64,000 bases of DNA from Rhodanobacter sp. DHB23 (lineage in GTDB: Bacteria > Pseudomonadota > Gammaproteobacteria > Xanthomonadales > Rhodanobacteraceae): the NCBI RefSeq assembly GCF_014842975.1, contig NZ_JACYXK010000026.1, positions 62,001-126,000 of the forward strand. Reading direction: 5' to 3'. This document shows, piece after piece, positions 17,413 through 25,363 of the stretch (position 1 is the first letter of the stretch; each line of letters begins with the position of its first letter). Under the pieces are notes generated by a model. It saw only the letters and a program-made list of their open reading frames with translations, searched no databases and was not told the origin of the DNA. The position numbers were made by a program, and so were the translations under genes.

Positions 17413-19275
17413 TCAACCACCCAACGACGCCGCGCTGCGGATCGCCGCCGCCTCGGTGCGGTGCAGGTCGAGCACCAGCACCTCGTTGTCGCCGGCGCGC
17501 AGCCATGGCGCAGGGCAATACAGGCGCTGCTGCGGGCCGAGGTTCCAGTAGCGGCCCAGCAAGTGGCCGTTGACCCACAGGTAGCCCTTGGCCCAGTCCG
17601 CCATGTCGAGGTAGCAGTCGCCCACCTGCGCGAGTGAAAACGTGCCCTTGAAGAACACGCCGGGGCGCGCGGGCTTGCCACTCAGCGGTTTCAGCGCAGC
17701 CAGCCACGCGTCGTCCAGCGGCAGGCTCACGGCCTCCCAACCCTGCAGCGACTTGCCGTCGAGCCGCACCTCGCCGACCAGGCCCTTGCGATCGGCCATC
17801 GCCTGGCCGAAACCGACATGGCCGAAGCTGTCGATGAGGATTTCCAGCGCTGCCTCGCCCTGGCCCGCCGGCAGGCGCAGCGTGCTGCCCGCGCGCAGCT
17901 TCGGATGCCGCACGCGCGAGACGTAATCGACGTACTGGCCGCCATGGAACACCGTGGCGTAATCGCGCACGCCGTCCACGGCCAGTTCGCCACCACCCCG
18001 CACGGTACGGCGATACAGCACCATGCCGTGGTCCTGGCCGAACAGCAGTTCGTTGGCTTGCGGCTGTTGCACCGGCTTCGCCGCCGGCAGGTTGTCCCAC
18101 AGCGAGGCGTGCGGCTGCGGCGTGATGTCCGCGAAACCCGCCATCGGCGGTACGGGCGGTACGGCGGGCAACGGTTGCGTCGTGTGCGCGGCGATCAGCT
18201 TGCGGAACACGTGGTAGTCCGCCGTGGGCGCGCCGTGTTCGTCGATGGGCGCGCCATAGTCGTAGCTGGTGATGACAGGCTGGAAGTCCGAGTAGTCGTT
18301 GTTCGCGTTGGCACCCGCGCCGAAGCCGAAGTTGCTGCCGCCGTGCACCACGTACAGGTTGAACGAGCGGCCCTCTGCCAACAACGTGGCCAGCGTGCCG
18401 GCGAAGTCGCCGCGCGAGAAATCCTTGTCGCCCCAGTGGGTGATCCAGCCCGGATAACCCTCGCCCATCCATACCGGCATCTCGCCGGCAATCGCCTGCG
18501 CGCCCGCGAAATCGGTGTCGCCGTCCAGGCCCAGAGCGGTGCCTGGCAAATAGGTCTTCTGCTTCCGGACCTGGCCCAGACCGTCCGAAATCGAGAACGG
18601 CCCCTGCACGCCGTGCTGCTGCCACAGCGCGCGAATCGTTTCGAGATAGGCGAGGTCATGGCCGAACGAGGCGTATTCGTTCTCCACCTGCACCATCAGG
18701 ATCGGGCCGCCGTTCGCCGCCAGCAACGGCTTCACCACCGGCGCGACGGTGGCGATGTAGCGGCGCACCGCGGCCATGTAGTCGGCATCGTCCTTGTCGC
18801 GCACGCGGATGTCCGGATGGCGCAGCAGGTACGGCGGCAGCCCGCCGAAATCCCATTCGCCACAGATGTAGGGACCGGGGCGCAGGTATACCCACATGCC
18901 TTCTTCCTGGCAGATGCGGATGAACTTCGCGAAGTCGCGGCTGCCGCTCTTGAGGTCGAATACGCCGGGCTCGGACTCCAGCGCGTTCCACATCAGGTAG
19001 ATGGAAATCGTGTTGAGCCCCATCGCCTTCGCCATGCGGATGCGCTGGCGCCAGTACCTGGCCGGGATGCGGATCGGGTGCATCTCGCCGCTGCGGATCT
19101 GGAACGGCTTGCCGTCGAGCAGGAAGTGCTGCGCGGAAAGCTCGAAGCGGTGCGCACGGCCGTCCGGCAAGCGTTCGACGAATCCGCCTGCTGGACGTTG
19201 GCCGGCATCGACGCGCCAGCCCAGGGCTGCCAGCGGGGCCAAGGCGCTCAGGCGCAGGAAGGTTCGGCGTTGCAT
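17413..19275 (-). CDS. GH35 beta-galactosidase, Tat-exported (paralogue 1)
   Basis: This is a 620-residue protein with a Tat leader (MQRRTFLRLSALAPLAALG). The GH35 TIM barrel begins with FLLDGKPFQIRSGEMHPIRIP (about 51-71). The proton donor is Glu200 in QVENEYASFG and the likely nucleophile Glu272 in WMGEGYPGWITHWG. Later jelly-roll domains end in KGYLWVNGHLLGRYWNLGPQQRLY, the GH35 C-terminal signature. It releases terminal beta-galactosyl residues, probably in the periplasm. It follows the DUF4861 gene by 21 bases, so they form one operon. The paralogue at 25364-27232 shares most blocks. Confidence 0.92.
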   Translation of the reverse strand: MQRRTFLRLSALAPLAALGWRVDAGQRPAGGFVERLPDGRAHRFELSAQHFLLDGKPFQIRSGEMHPIRIPARYWRQRIRMAKAMGLNTISIYLMWNALESEPGVFDLKSGSRDFAKFIRICQEEGMWVYLRPGPYICGEWDFGGLPPYLLRHPDIRVRDKDDADYMAAVRRYIATVAPVVKPLLAANGGPILMVQVENEYASFGHDLAYLETIRALWQQHGVQGPFSISDGLGQVRKQKTYLPGTALGLDGDTDFAGAQAIAGEMPVWMGEGYPGWITHWGDKDFSRGDFAGTLATLLAEGRSFNLYVVHGGSNFGFGAGANANNDYSDFQPVITSYDYGAPIDEHGAPTADYHVFRKLIAAHTTQPLPAVPPVPPMAGFADITPQPHASLWDNLPAAKPVQQPQANELLFGQDHGMVLYRRTVRGGGELAVDGVRDYATVFHGGQYVDYVSRVRHPKLRAGSTLRLPAGQGEAALEILIDSFGHVGFGQAMADRKGLVGEVRLDGKSLQGWEAVSLPLDDAWLAALKPLSGKPARPGVFFKGTFSLAQVGDCYLDMADWAKGYLWVNGHLLGRYWNLGPQQRLYCPAPWLRAGDNEVLVLDLHRTEAAAIRSAASLGG

Positions 19276-19296
19276 GCGGATTCCTCGATGGTTTCG

Positions 19297-20505
19297 TCAG
19301 TGCCGGGCTGCCGGCCAATGTACCTGCAGCGGATGCGACCAGCGCATAAAATAATCATACAAATAGTTTTGCCAGCTGCGGAAATCAGGCATGTCGCCCT
19401 GCGACCAGCCGGAGCCGGAGGCGAAGCGGATGCTGCCGCCGTCGGCCACGTCGAACAGCGTCCAGGCCGCGTCGCGCGTGCCCGCGTAACGTGCGGTTTC
19501 ACCGGGCGCCAGCAGCAGCGCGGTGGCAATGCGGCCGGCGCTGGCTTTTTGCGGCGTGTCCCACACGGCAATCCGCGTGGCGCCGTCATGCACGAGATCC
19601 GCGCCGGCATGCACGGCCACGCCGGCGGCCACGGTGGCGCGCGGCGCGCCTTCGATGCGCCAGGTCACCACCTGCCGGTTGAGATGCGAGCCGGCATCCA
19701 GAGTGACGACCTTGTGCTGGTGCAGCGTCACGTCGCCCACGCGCCACGCCGGATAGTCCACCTCGAAGCGCAACCGCACCGGCCCCTGTGCGGTGATGCG
19801 CACCTGCGAGGCGTTGCGCGAGGCGACCGGCGCGCCATCCAGCCAACCCGCGGTGCCACCGTCGCCGGGCGTGTGGCCCACGTCGTAGCTGTCCAGGCCG
19901 TCGCCGTGGTCGATGTGGTACGACATCGAGGGATCGTTCAGACGCTGCCCTTCAGCGTCGCGTTTGTACCAGGCGTCGACCACGTGCCGCGGTGGCCGCT
20001 TCGACCACACATCGATGCCGGGAAACACCTGGCCAGTCTTTTCCAGCGCGGTGCCATAGATGCGGTACGCCACCTGCCCGTTTTCCCACGCGAAGTCGTC
20101 GTCGCGTTCGGGTACGAGGCGCGCGAACAGCGGATTCGGAATCGTAGGCATCGAAGCGGGCGCGGGCAGGATCTCCAGTCGCGCGGTGGCCTTGGGCGCG
20201 ATGTCGAGCTGCACCAGCAACTGGTCCGGCACGGCACCACCATCGCTGGCATACGCCTGCACGGGCAGCCAGCTGGCACTGCCCTCGACGCGCGCGGCCA
20301 ATGGGCGCGAGCGCCACTGCGGCCGCCGTTGCAGCACCTCGGCCATGGGCAGCGTCAGCACTTCGCCATGACGGGCCAGCGCGAGCGGGTTGTTCACCGC
20401 CACTTCCAGCGGCGTCGATGAAGTCGGCACCGCACTCGCCGTGCGCACCCAGAGTGCCGCCAGCAACGCGATGCCGCTCCCGATACCGCGTGTCGCCATC
20501 GCCAT
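19297..20505 (-). CDS. DUF4861 secreted protein of polysaccharide loci
   Basis: This is a 402-residue protein with a Sec signal (MAMATRGIGSGIALLAALWVRTASA). The mature part has the DUF4861 pattern: an N-terminal beta domain (VAVNNPLALARHGEVLTLP), then FAWENGQVAYRIYGTALE, DVWSKRPPRHVVDAWY and YHIDHGDGLDSYDVGHTPGDGG. The family is common in loci that degrade uronic-acid polysaccharides and is suspected to act on unsaturated or pyruvylated sugars, without firm biochemistry known to me. Start 20505 has GAGG seven bases upstream. It is the first gene of a two-gene operon with GH35 and is divergent from GH105. Confidence 0.8.
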   Translation of the reverse strand: MAMATRGIGSGIALLAALWVRTASAVPTSSTPLEVAVNNPLALARHGEVLTLPMAEVLQRRPQWRSRPLAARVEGSASWLPVQAYASDGGAVPDQLLVQLDIAPKATARLEILPAPASMPTIPNPLFARLVPERDDDFAWENGQVAYRIYGTALEKTGQVFPGIDVWSKRPPRHVVDAWYKRDAEGQRLNDPSMSYHIDHGDGLDSYDVGHTPGDGGTAGWLDGAPVASRNASQVRITAQGPVRLRFEVDYPAWRVGDVTLHQHKVVTLDAGSHLNRQVVTWRIEGAPRATVAAGVAVHAGADLVHDGATRIAVWDTPQKASAGRIATALLLAPGETARYAGTRDAAWTLFDVADGGSIRFASGSGWSQGDMPDFRSWQNYLYDYFMRWSHPLQVHWPAARH

Positions 20506-20535
20506 GCCCGCCTCGTCCGACAGAAAGAAATCGAA

Positions 20536-20567
20536 AGTTCCAAAAGTTATTGAAACCTTTTGAAACT
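20536..20567. promoter_or_regulatory. Inverted-repeat operator candidate between divergent sugar operons
   Basis: AGTTCCAAAAG (20536-20546) and CTTTTGAAACT (20557-20567) are complementary at 10 of 11 positions with a 10-base spacer. The 111-base gap is markedly AT-rich against its surroundings and separates two divergent glycan-degradation operons, so this is a good candidate for a shared LacI/GntR-type repressor site. No regulator gene is adjacent. Confidence 0.5.
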
Positions 20568-20616
20568 CTAGCCTAAGCTCGACCCGGCCCACAACACGCT
20601 CGGATCACGGATTGCC

Positions 20617-21795
20617 ATGTCGACCGCACGTCCTGTTTCGTCCTCGCTTTCATCGCGTCTGTCGACAGGCGTGCTGTGCCTGCTGGCCAGCGTGTTGCTC
20701 GCGCTGTCCCCCCAGCCGGCGCGCGCCGACGATCCGCAGGCCGGCGATGCGCCAGCCAACCCCGGGCCGCGCGCGCAGCTCTCCGGTGCGATGAAGTCCG
20801 TCGACATCCGCCGCGCCGCGGCCCTGGTCGCCGCCTGGCAGCTCCCGCGCGTCGAGCATCACGACAGCCTGGACTGGACCTTCGCCCCGCTCTACCTCGG
20901 CTTCCTCGGCGCCAGCGACCTGCTGCACGACCCGCGTTATGCGGACTACGTGCGCCGCGAAGGCGTGCATTTCGACTGGGGCCTGGGCCCGCGCGTGCAC
21001 CACGCCGACGACCAGGCGGTGGCGCAGGCCTGGCTCGCGTTGTACGCACGCACGCCCGATCCCGCGATGATCAAACCGCTGCGCGAGCGCTACGACATGC
21101 AGATGCGCACGCCCGACGACCCACAGCGTCCGCTGTGGTGGTGGTGCGACGCGCTGTTCATGGCACCGGCGACCTGGGCCGGCCTCGCCAATGCCACGCA
21201 CGATCAGGCCTATCTCGACTACATGGATCGCCAGTGGTGGATCACCAGCGCGTTACTGTACGACCCGATGGAACACCTCTACAGCCGCGACGCCTCCTAC
21301 CTGAAGAAGCGCGAGCGCAACGGGCAGAAACTGTTCTGGAGCCGCGGCAACGGCTGGGTGATGGCCGGCCTCGCACGCGTGCTGACGCTGATGCCCGACG
21401 ACTATCCGCAACGCCCGCGTTACGTGGAGCAGTTCCGCGAAATGGCCACGCGGCTGGCGCAACTGCAAGGCCGTGACGGCCTCTGGCGCGCGGGCCTGCT
21501 GGATGCGGATGCCTACCCGCGCCCCGAAACCTCCGGCTCCGCCTTCATCGTCTACGCGCTGGCCTGGGGCGTGCACCACGGTGTGCTCGACCGCGCCAGC
21601 TATCGCCCGGTGATAGCACGCGGCTGGCGCGGCCTGGTCGGCGAGATCTACGCCGATGGCCGCCTCGGCGACATCCAGCCGATCGGCGCCGCCCCCGGCG
21701 ACTACCCGCCCGGCGCCAGCTACGTGTACGGCGTGGGCGCCTTCCTGTTCGCCGCCGGCGAAGTGGAAGCCTTGAGCGAGAAAAAATCACGATGA
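20617..21795 (+). CDS. GH105 unsaturated glucuronyl/galacturonyl hydrolase
   Basis: This is a 392-residue protein with a signal peptide (to about residue 37, ARA-DDP). The (alpha/alpha)6 barrel shows the family landmarks HHADDQAVAQAWL (about 127-139), WWWCDALFMAPATWAGLA with catalytic Asp178, LFWSRGNGWVMAGLAR, ETSGSAFIVYALAWGV and GASYVYGVGAFLFAAGEV. GH105 hydrates the C4-C5 double bond left by lyases on uronic acids and releases the unsaturated sugar. It overlaps the following lyase-fold gene by four bases (ATGA), matching lyase-then-hydrolase use. Confidence 0.9.
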   Translation: MSTARPVSSSLSSRLSTGVLCLLASVLLALSPQPARADDPQAGDAPANPGPRAQLSGAMKSVDIRRAAALVAAWQLPRVEHHDSLDWTFAPLYLGFLGASDLLHDPRYADYVRREGVHFDWGLGPRVHHADDQAVAQAWLALYARTPDPAMIKPLRERYDMQMRTPDDPQRPLWWWCDALFMAPATWAGLANATHDQAYLDYMDRQWWITSALLYDPMEHLYSRDASYLKKRERNGQKLFWSRGNGWVMAGLARVLTLMPDDYPQRPRYVEQFREMATRLAQLQGRDGLWRAGLLDADAYPRPETSGSAFIVYALAWGVHHGVLDRASYRPVIARGWRGLVGEIYADGRLGDIQPIGAAPGDYPPGASYVYGVGAFLFAAGEVEALSEKKSR

Positions 21796-22853
21796 ACACG
21801 CGCCAGCTCCTTCCCGCCGCCCTGCTTACCCTCGCCTGCGCGACCACGCAGGCCACCGACGCGCCGCGCTGGTGGTGTCCGCTGGCAACGCCATCGCCCG
21901 CCCACGCGAACGATGCCGTGGTGACCGATGCGCTGGCGCACCTGCACGATCAGCCGCAGCCCATGGCCCACCTGCACACGCAAGGCCTGCTACCGCACCA
22001 GGGCATCCACGACGCCAGCACCGCAGCCGAACGCGACTGGCCGCTGGCACTGCGTGCCGCGGTGGCCTGGCGCCTGAGCGGCAAGCCCGAACTGCTGCAG
22101 CAGGTGACGCGCTACCTCGATGCCTGGGCCACCACCTACCAGCCCGACTTCAACCCCATCGACGAAACCAACCTCGCCGAGCTGTTCCAGGCCTATGTAC
22201 TCACCCGCGATGCGCTGCCGGCCTCCACGCGCGACGCGATGGCCGTGCTGATCCGCCGCATCGCCGAGGGTTATCTCACGCGCCTGCGGGCCAAGGTCGG
22301 CTCCACCTACATCAACGACATCAACAACTGGCAGAGCCATCGCATCAAGCTGCTCGCCATCAGCGCCGCCGCGCTGGGCGATCCACAGCTGGTCGAGGCC
22401 GCACGCGAGCGGCTGATGCTGCAGGTGGCCGCGAACATCCGCCCCGACGGCAGCACGGTGGACTTCGCGCAGCGCGACGCCCTGCACTACGTCACCTACG
22501 ACCTCGAGCCGCTGGTGCAGGCCGCGCTGGCGCTCTCGCCCTATGGCAAGGACAACCTGCTCGAAGCGCGCTCGGCCACCGGCAGCTCCCTCGCCGCCGC
22601 GCTGGACTGGCTGGCGCCCTGGGCCAAAGGCCAACGCACGCACCAGGAGTTCGTGCATACCAGCGAACCGTTCGACGTCGAGCGGCAGAAGGCCGGGCTG
22701 AAGGGCTACGGCGGCACCTGGGACCCGCGCAACAGCTCCGCGCTGTATGCACAGGCGGCGGTGCTGCTGCCGAAGTACCGTGCGCTGGCGGAGCAACTGG
22801 GCGATGCACCGCCCGTGCTGCAAGCCTGTGCGCCATCGCCGGAGCGCAAGTGA
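21792..22853 (+). CDS. Alginate-lyase-fold polysaccharide lyase, periplasmic
   Basis: This is a 353-residue protein with a Sec signal (MNTRQLLPAALLTLACATTQA). The body is alpha-helical, of the alginate_lyase (PL5-like) superfamily: an early RDWPLALRAAVAWRLSGKPELLQQVTRYLDAW, the motif NDINNWQSHR (about 176-185) where alginate lyases carry NNHxxxY, then FAQRDALHYVTYDLEPLVQAALAL. The usual NNH is replaced by NNW, so activity on alginate itself is doubtful; a different uronate polymer is more likely. Start and stop overlap the neighbours (ATGA and TGATG), so the three genes are translationally coupled. Confidence 0.78.
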   Translation: MNTRQLLPAALLTLACATTQATDAPRWWCPLATPSPAHANDAVVTDALAHLHDQPQPMAHLHTQGLLPHQGIHDASTAAERDWPLALRAAVAWRLSGKPELLQQVTRYLDAWATTYQPDFNPIDETNLAELFQAYVLTRDALPASTRDAMAVLIRRIAEGYLTRLRAKVGSTYINDINNWQSHRIKLLAISAAALGDPQLVEAARERLMLQVAANIRPDGSTVDFAQRDALHYVTYDLEPLVQAALALSPYGKDNLLEARSATGSSLAAALDWLAPWAKGQRTHQEFVHTSEPFDVERQKAGLKGYGGTWDPRNSSALYAQAAVLLPKYRALAEQLGDAPPVLQACAPSPERK

Positions 22854-25192
22854 TGAAGTGCATCGTGCCTGCCGCGCTCGCACTCGCCACTGGTCTGGTC
22901 ATGCCCGCATGCCATGCCGCCGACGCCACCACCGCATGGCACGACCAGCGCTTCAACGCGGACGTCGGCGGCGTGGTGAGCCGTTCCGACATCGTGCTGA
23001 AGCACGCGAACCTGCGCGCCGACGAAGCGATGCCGCTGGGCAACGGGCGCCTGGGCCTCGCCGTGTGGTCGGAAGATGGCCTGACCCTGCAACTCAACCG
23101 CGCGGACACCTTGCCGGGACGCCTGTCGCCGGGCCAGGTCGTGCTGACTGGCCTCAAGCCTCTGGCCGAGGCACCCGACTACGCGGGCCGGCTCGCCCTC
23201 CACGACGGCGAGCTACGCGAAAGCGGCGCGGGCATGCGTGCCACGGTCTACGTGCAACCCGACACCGACGTTGCCGTGGTCGAAGTGCACGGCGCCGATC
23301 CCGACGCACGGCAATCGGTGTTGCTGCACCTGTGGCAACCACGCAAGCCGCGGACCATCGCGCAACGGGGCGTGGCCGTGCTTGCCGAAACGTGGAAGGA
23401 CGACAGCGAGGCGGGTGCGTCCGGGCAGACCTTCGGTTCGCTGGCCGCGATCACGGCGCAGGCCCGCGATGTGCATGCCCGGGTGCAAGGGCCAGAGACG
23501 GTGGAACTATCGTTCAAGCCCGGGGCGGACGGCTCGTTCCGCGTACTGGTCGCCGCGCCGGAATGGAAAGGCGGCGATGCCCTTCAGCGCGCGCAGGCAC
23601 TGCTCGCCGATGCCGGCAGGATTCCCGACGCCGCGCACCACGACTGGTGGAATGCCTTCTGTCAACGCGCCGGCCTGATGAAGCTCGGTTCGACCGACGG
23701 CAGCGCCGAGTACATGGAGAACCTGCGCGCTATCGACCTGTACGCCACCGCCGCCGAAAGCCGCGGCCCGCTGCCCGGCTCGCAGGCCGGCATCGCCGAC
23801 CTGTTTGCCTCTACGCGCGACCAGCATCGCTGGGCGCCTTCCGCGTACTGGCACTGGAACCTGCGCATGCAGGTCGCCGCCAACCTCGGCGCCGGCCTGT
23901 ACGAACTGAACGCGCCCTACTTCAACCTCTATCGCAGCAACCTCGCCAACATCGAGGCGTGGACCCGCGCGCAGATGGACGGCCGCCCCGGCGCCTGCGT
24001 GCCGGAAACCATGCGCTTCAACGGCCGCGGCTACGAGAACGTGGACTGGCTGAAGCAGCCCGGCGTGAACTGCAGCGCCAAGTCGCCGCCGTACTACAAC
24101 GCGCGCACGCTGACCACCGGCGCCGAAGTGTCGCTGTGGATCTGGCGGCAATACCTCGCCACGCAGGACCGCGCCTTCCTCGCCGCCAACTACCCGGTGA
24201 TGGCCGCCGCCGCGCGCTTCCTGCTCGCCTACGCCAAGCCCGGCACGGATGGCCTGCTGCACACCTTCCCATCCAACGCGCACGAAACGCAGTGGGACGT
24301 ACACGACCCCACCACCGACATCGCGGCGATGAAGGCGGTGTTCCCCATCATCATCGAGGCGGCGCAGGCCCTGCACACCGATGCCGCGCTGGTCGCCGAA
24401 TTGCAGCAGGCGTTGCCAAAGATCCCCGCGTTCCCGCTGCAGAAATCCGGCGACGGCAGCGTGATCGGTCCGTCATACGACGCCGGCGCGGAAATCCAGA
24501 ACACCGAGAACATCGGCCTTGAACCCGTCTGGCCCTATGGCCTGATCGGTGACAGCGGCCCGTTGCACGCGCTCGGTGTGCGCACCTTCATGCAGCGCCC
24601 GAACAAGTTCGAGAACGACTGGAGCTACGACCCGCTGCAGGCCGCCCACCTCGGCCTCGCCGACGAAGTGAAAACCGCCCTGCTCACGCTCACCGGCAAA
24701 TACCAGCAATACCCATCCGGCTTTGCCAAGTTCACCGGCAACGAGTTCTACGTCGAGCAGATCGGCGTGGTCGCTGTCGCCCTGCAGGATGCGCTGGTGC
24801 AAGAACACGACGGCCTGATCCGCATCGCGCCTGCCTGGCCGAAAGACTGGGACGCCAACGCCACGGTCTACATCCAGCAGCGCAGCAAGGTCGACCTGCA
24901 GATACGCGATGGGGTGCCGGGCACGGTGGTGGTCGAGGCAGGTACCGATGGGCACATGCAGGTGCGCAATCCGTGGCCCGGGAAAACGATCGAAGCCGTC
25001 GAATCTGGCAGCGGCAGGCACGTCGCCGAAGCCGGCAAGCAGAACGTGCTGAGCTTCGATGCCCAGGCCGGCAAGGCATATCTGATCCAGCGTGTCGATC
25101 AGCCCGGCGCGAACCTTCCGTATGCAGCCATCAATGGCAGCGCGGCCAGCGGGCCGAAAACGCTGGGCACGAGGCATATTGGCTTGCCGTAG
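22853..25192 (+). CDS. GH95-like alpha-L-fucosidase/galactosidase family protein
   Basis: This is a 779-residue protein. A Sec leader (MKCIVPAALALATGLVMPACHA) precedes an N-terminal beta-sandwich (EAMPLGNGRLGLAVWSEDGLTLQLNRADTL, about 54-85). The (alpha/alpha)6 barrel has WAPSAYWHWNLRMQVAANLGAGLYELN, YNARTLTTGAEVSLWIWRQYLAT, FPSNAHETQWDVHDPTTDIAAM and IQNTENIGLEPVWPYGLIGD. These fit the GH95 / DUF5703 group. GH95 enzymes act on alpha-1,2-fucosyl or L-galactosyl residues. Its start overlaps the previous stop (TGATG). With GH29 nearby, fucose removal is a sensible role but is not proven. Confidence 0.75.
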   Translation: MKCIVPAALALATGLVMPACHAADATTAWHDQRFNADVGGVVSRSDIVLKHANLRADEAMPLGNGRLGLAVWSEDGLTLQLNRADTLPGRLSPGQVVLTGLKPLAEAPDYAGRLALHDGELRESGAGMRATVYVQPDTDVAVVEVHGADPDARQSVLLHLWQPRKPRTIAQRGVAVLAETWKDDSEAGASGQTFGSLAAITAQARDVHARVQGPETVELSFKPGADGSFRVLVAAPEWKGGDALQRAQALLADAGRIPDAAHHDWWNAFCQRAGLMKLGSTDGSAEYMENLRAIDLYATAAESRGPLPGSQAGIADLFASTRDQHRWAPSAYWHWNLRMQVAANLGAGLYELNAPYFNLYRSNLANIEAWTRAQMDGRPGACVPETMRFNGRGYENVDWLKQPGVNCSAKSPPYYNARTLTTGAEVSLWIWRQYLATQDRAFLAANYPVMAAAARFLLAYAKPGTDGLLHTFPSNAHETQWDVHDPTTDIAAMKAVFPIIIEAAQALHTDAALVAELQQALPKIPAFPLQKSGDGSVIGPSYDAGAEIQNTENIGLEPVWPYGLIGDSGPLHALGVRTFMQRPNKFENDWSYDPLQAAHLGLADEVKTALLTLTGKYQQYPSGFAKFTGNEFYVEQIGVVAVALQDALVQEHDGLIRIAPAWPKDWDANATVYIQQRSKVDLQIRDGVPGTVVVEAGTDGHMQVRNPWPGKTIEAVESGSGRHVAEAGKQNVLSFDAQAGKAYLIQRVDQPGANLPYAAINGSAASGPKTLGTRHIGLP

Positions 25193-25300
25193 GCGTCGCC
25201 CATCCGCGGCATCGTCCGGATGAAAGCTCACCACCGTTCGATATGGCAGGGCTCAAGTCAGCAAACTTCGGGCCTCAATCAACGAAGGTTATGGCAAGTC

Positions 25301-25342
25301 CGAACCCTCACCCCCAACTCCTCTCCCGAAGGGAGAGGGGAG
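25301..25342. repeat. REP-like repeat (CCCTCTCCC family), left of the GH35/beta-helix pair
   Basis: The element begins CGAACCCTCACCCCCAACTC and ends in a CTCTCCC-GAA-GGGAGAG hairpin. Its reverse complement is nearly identical to the element at 29079-29120 (about 36 of 41 positions). The two copies therefore lie in inverted orientation on either side of two genes. It may also terminate the converging GH95 and GH35 operons. Confidence 0.75.
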
Positions 25343-25363
25343 AAAGGCTAACCTCGACGCGCT

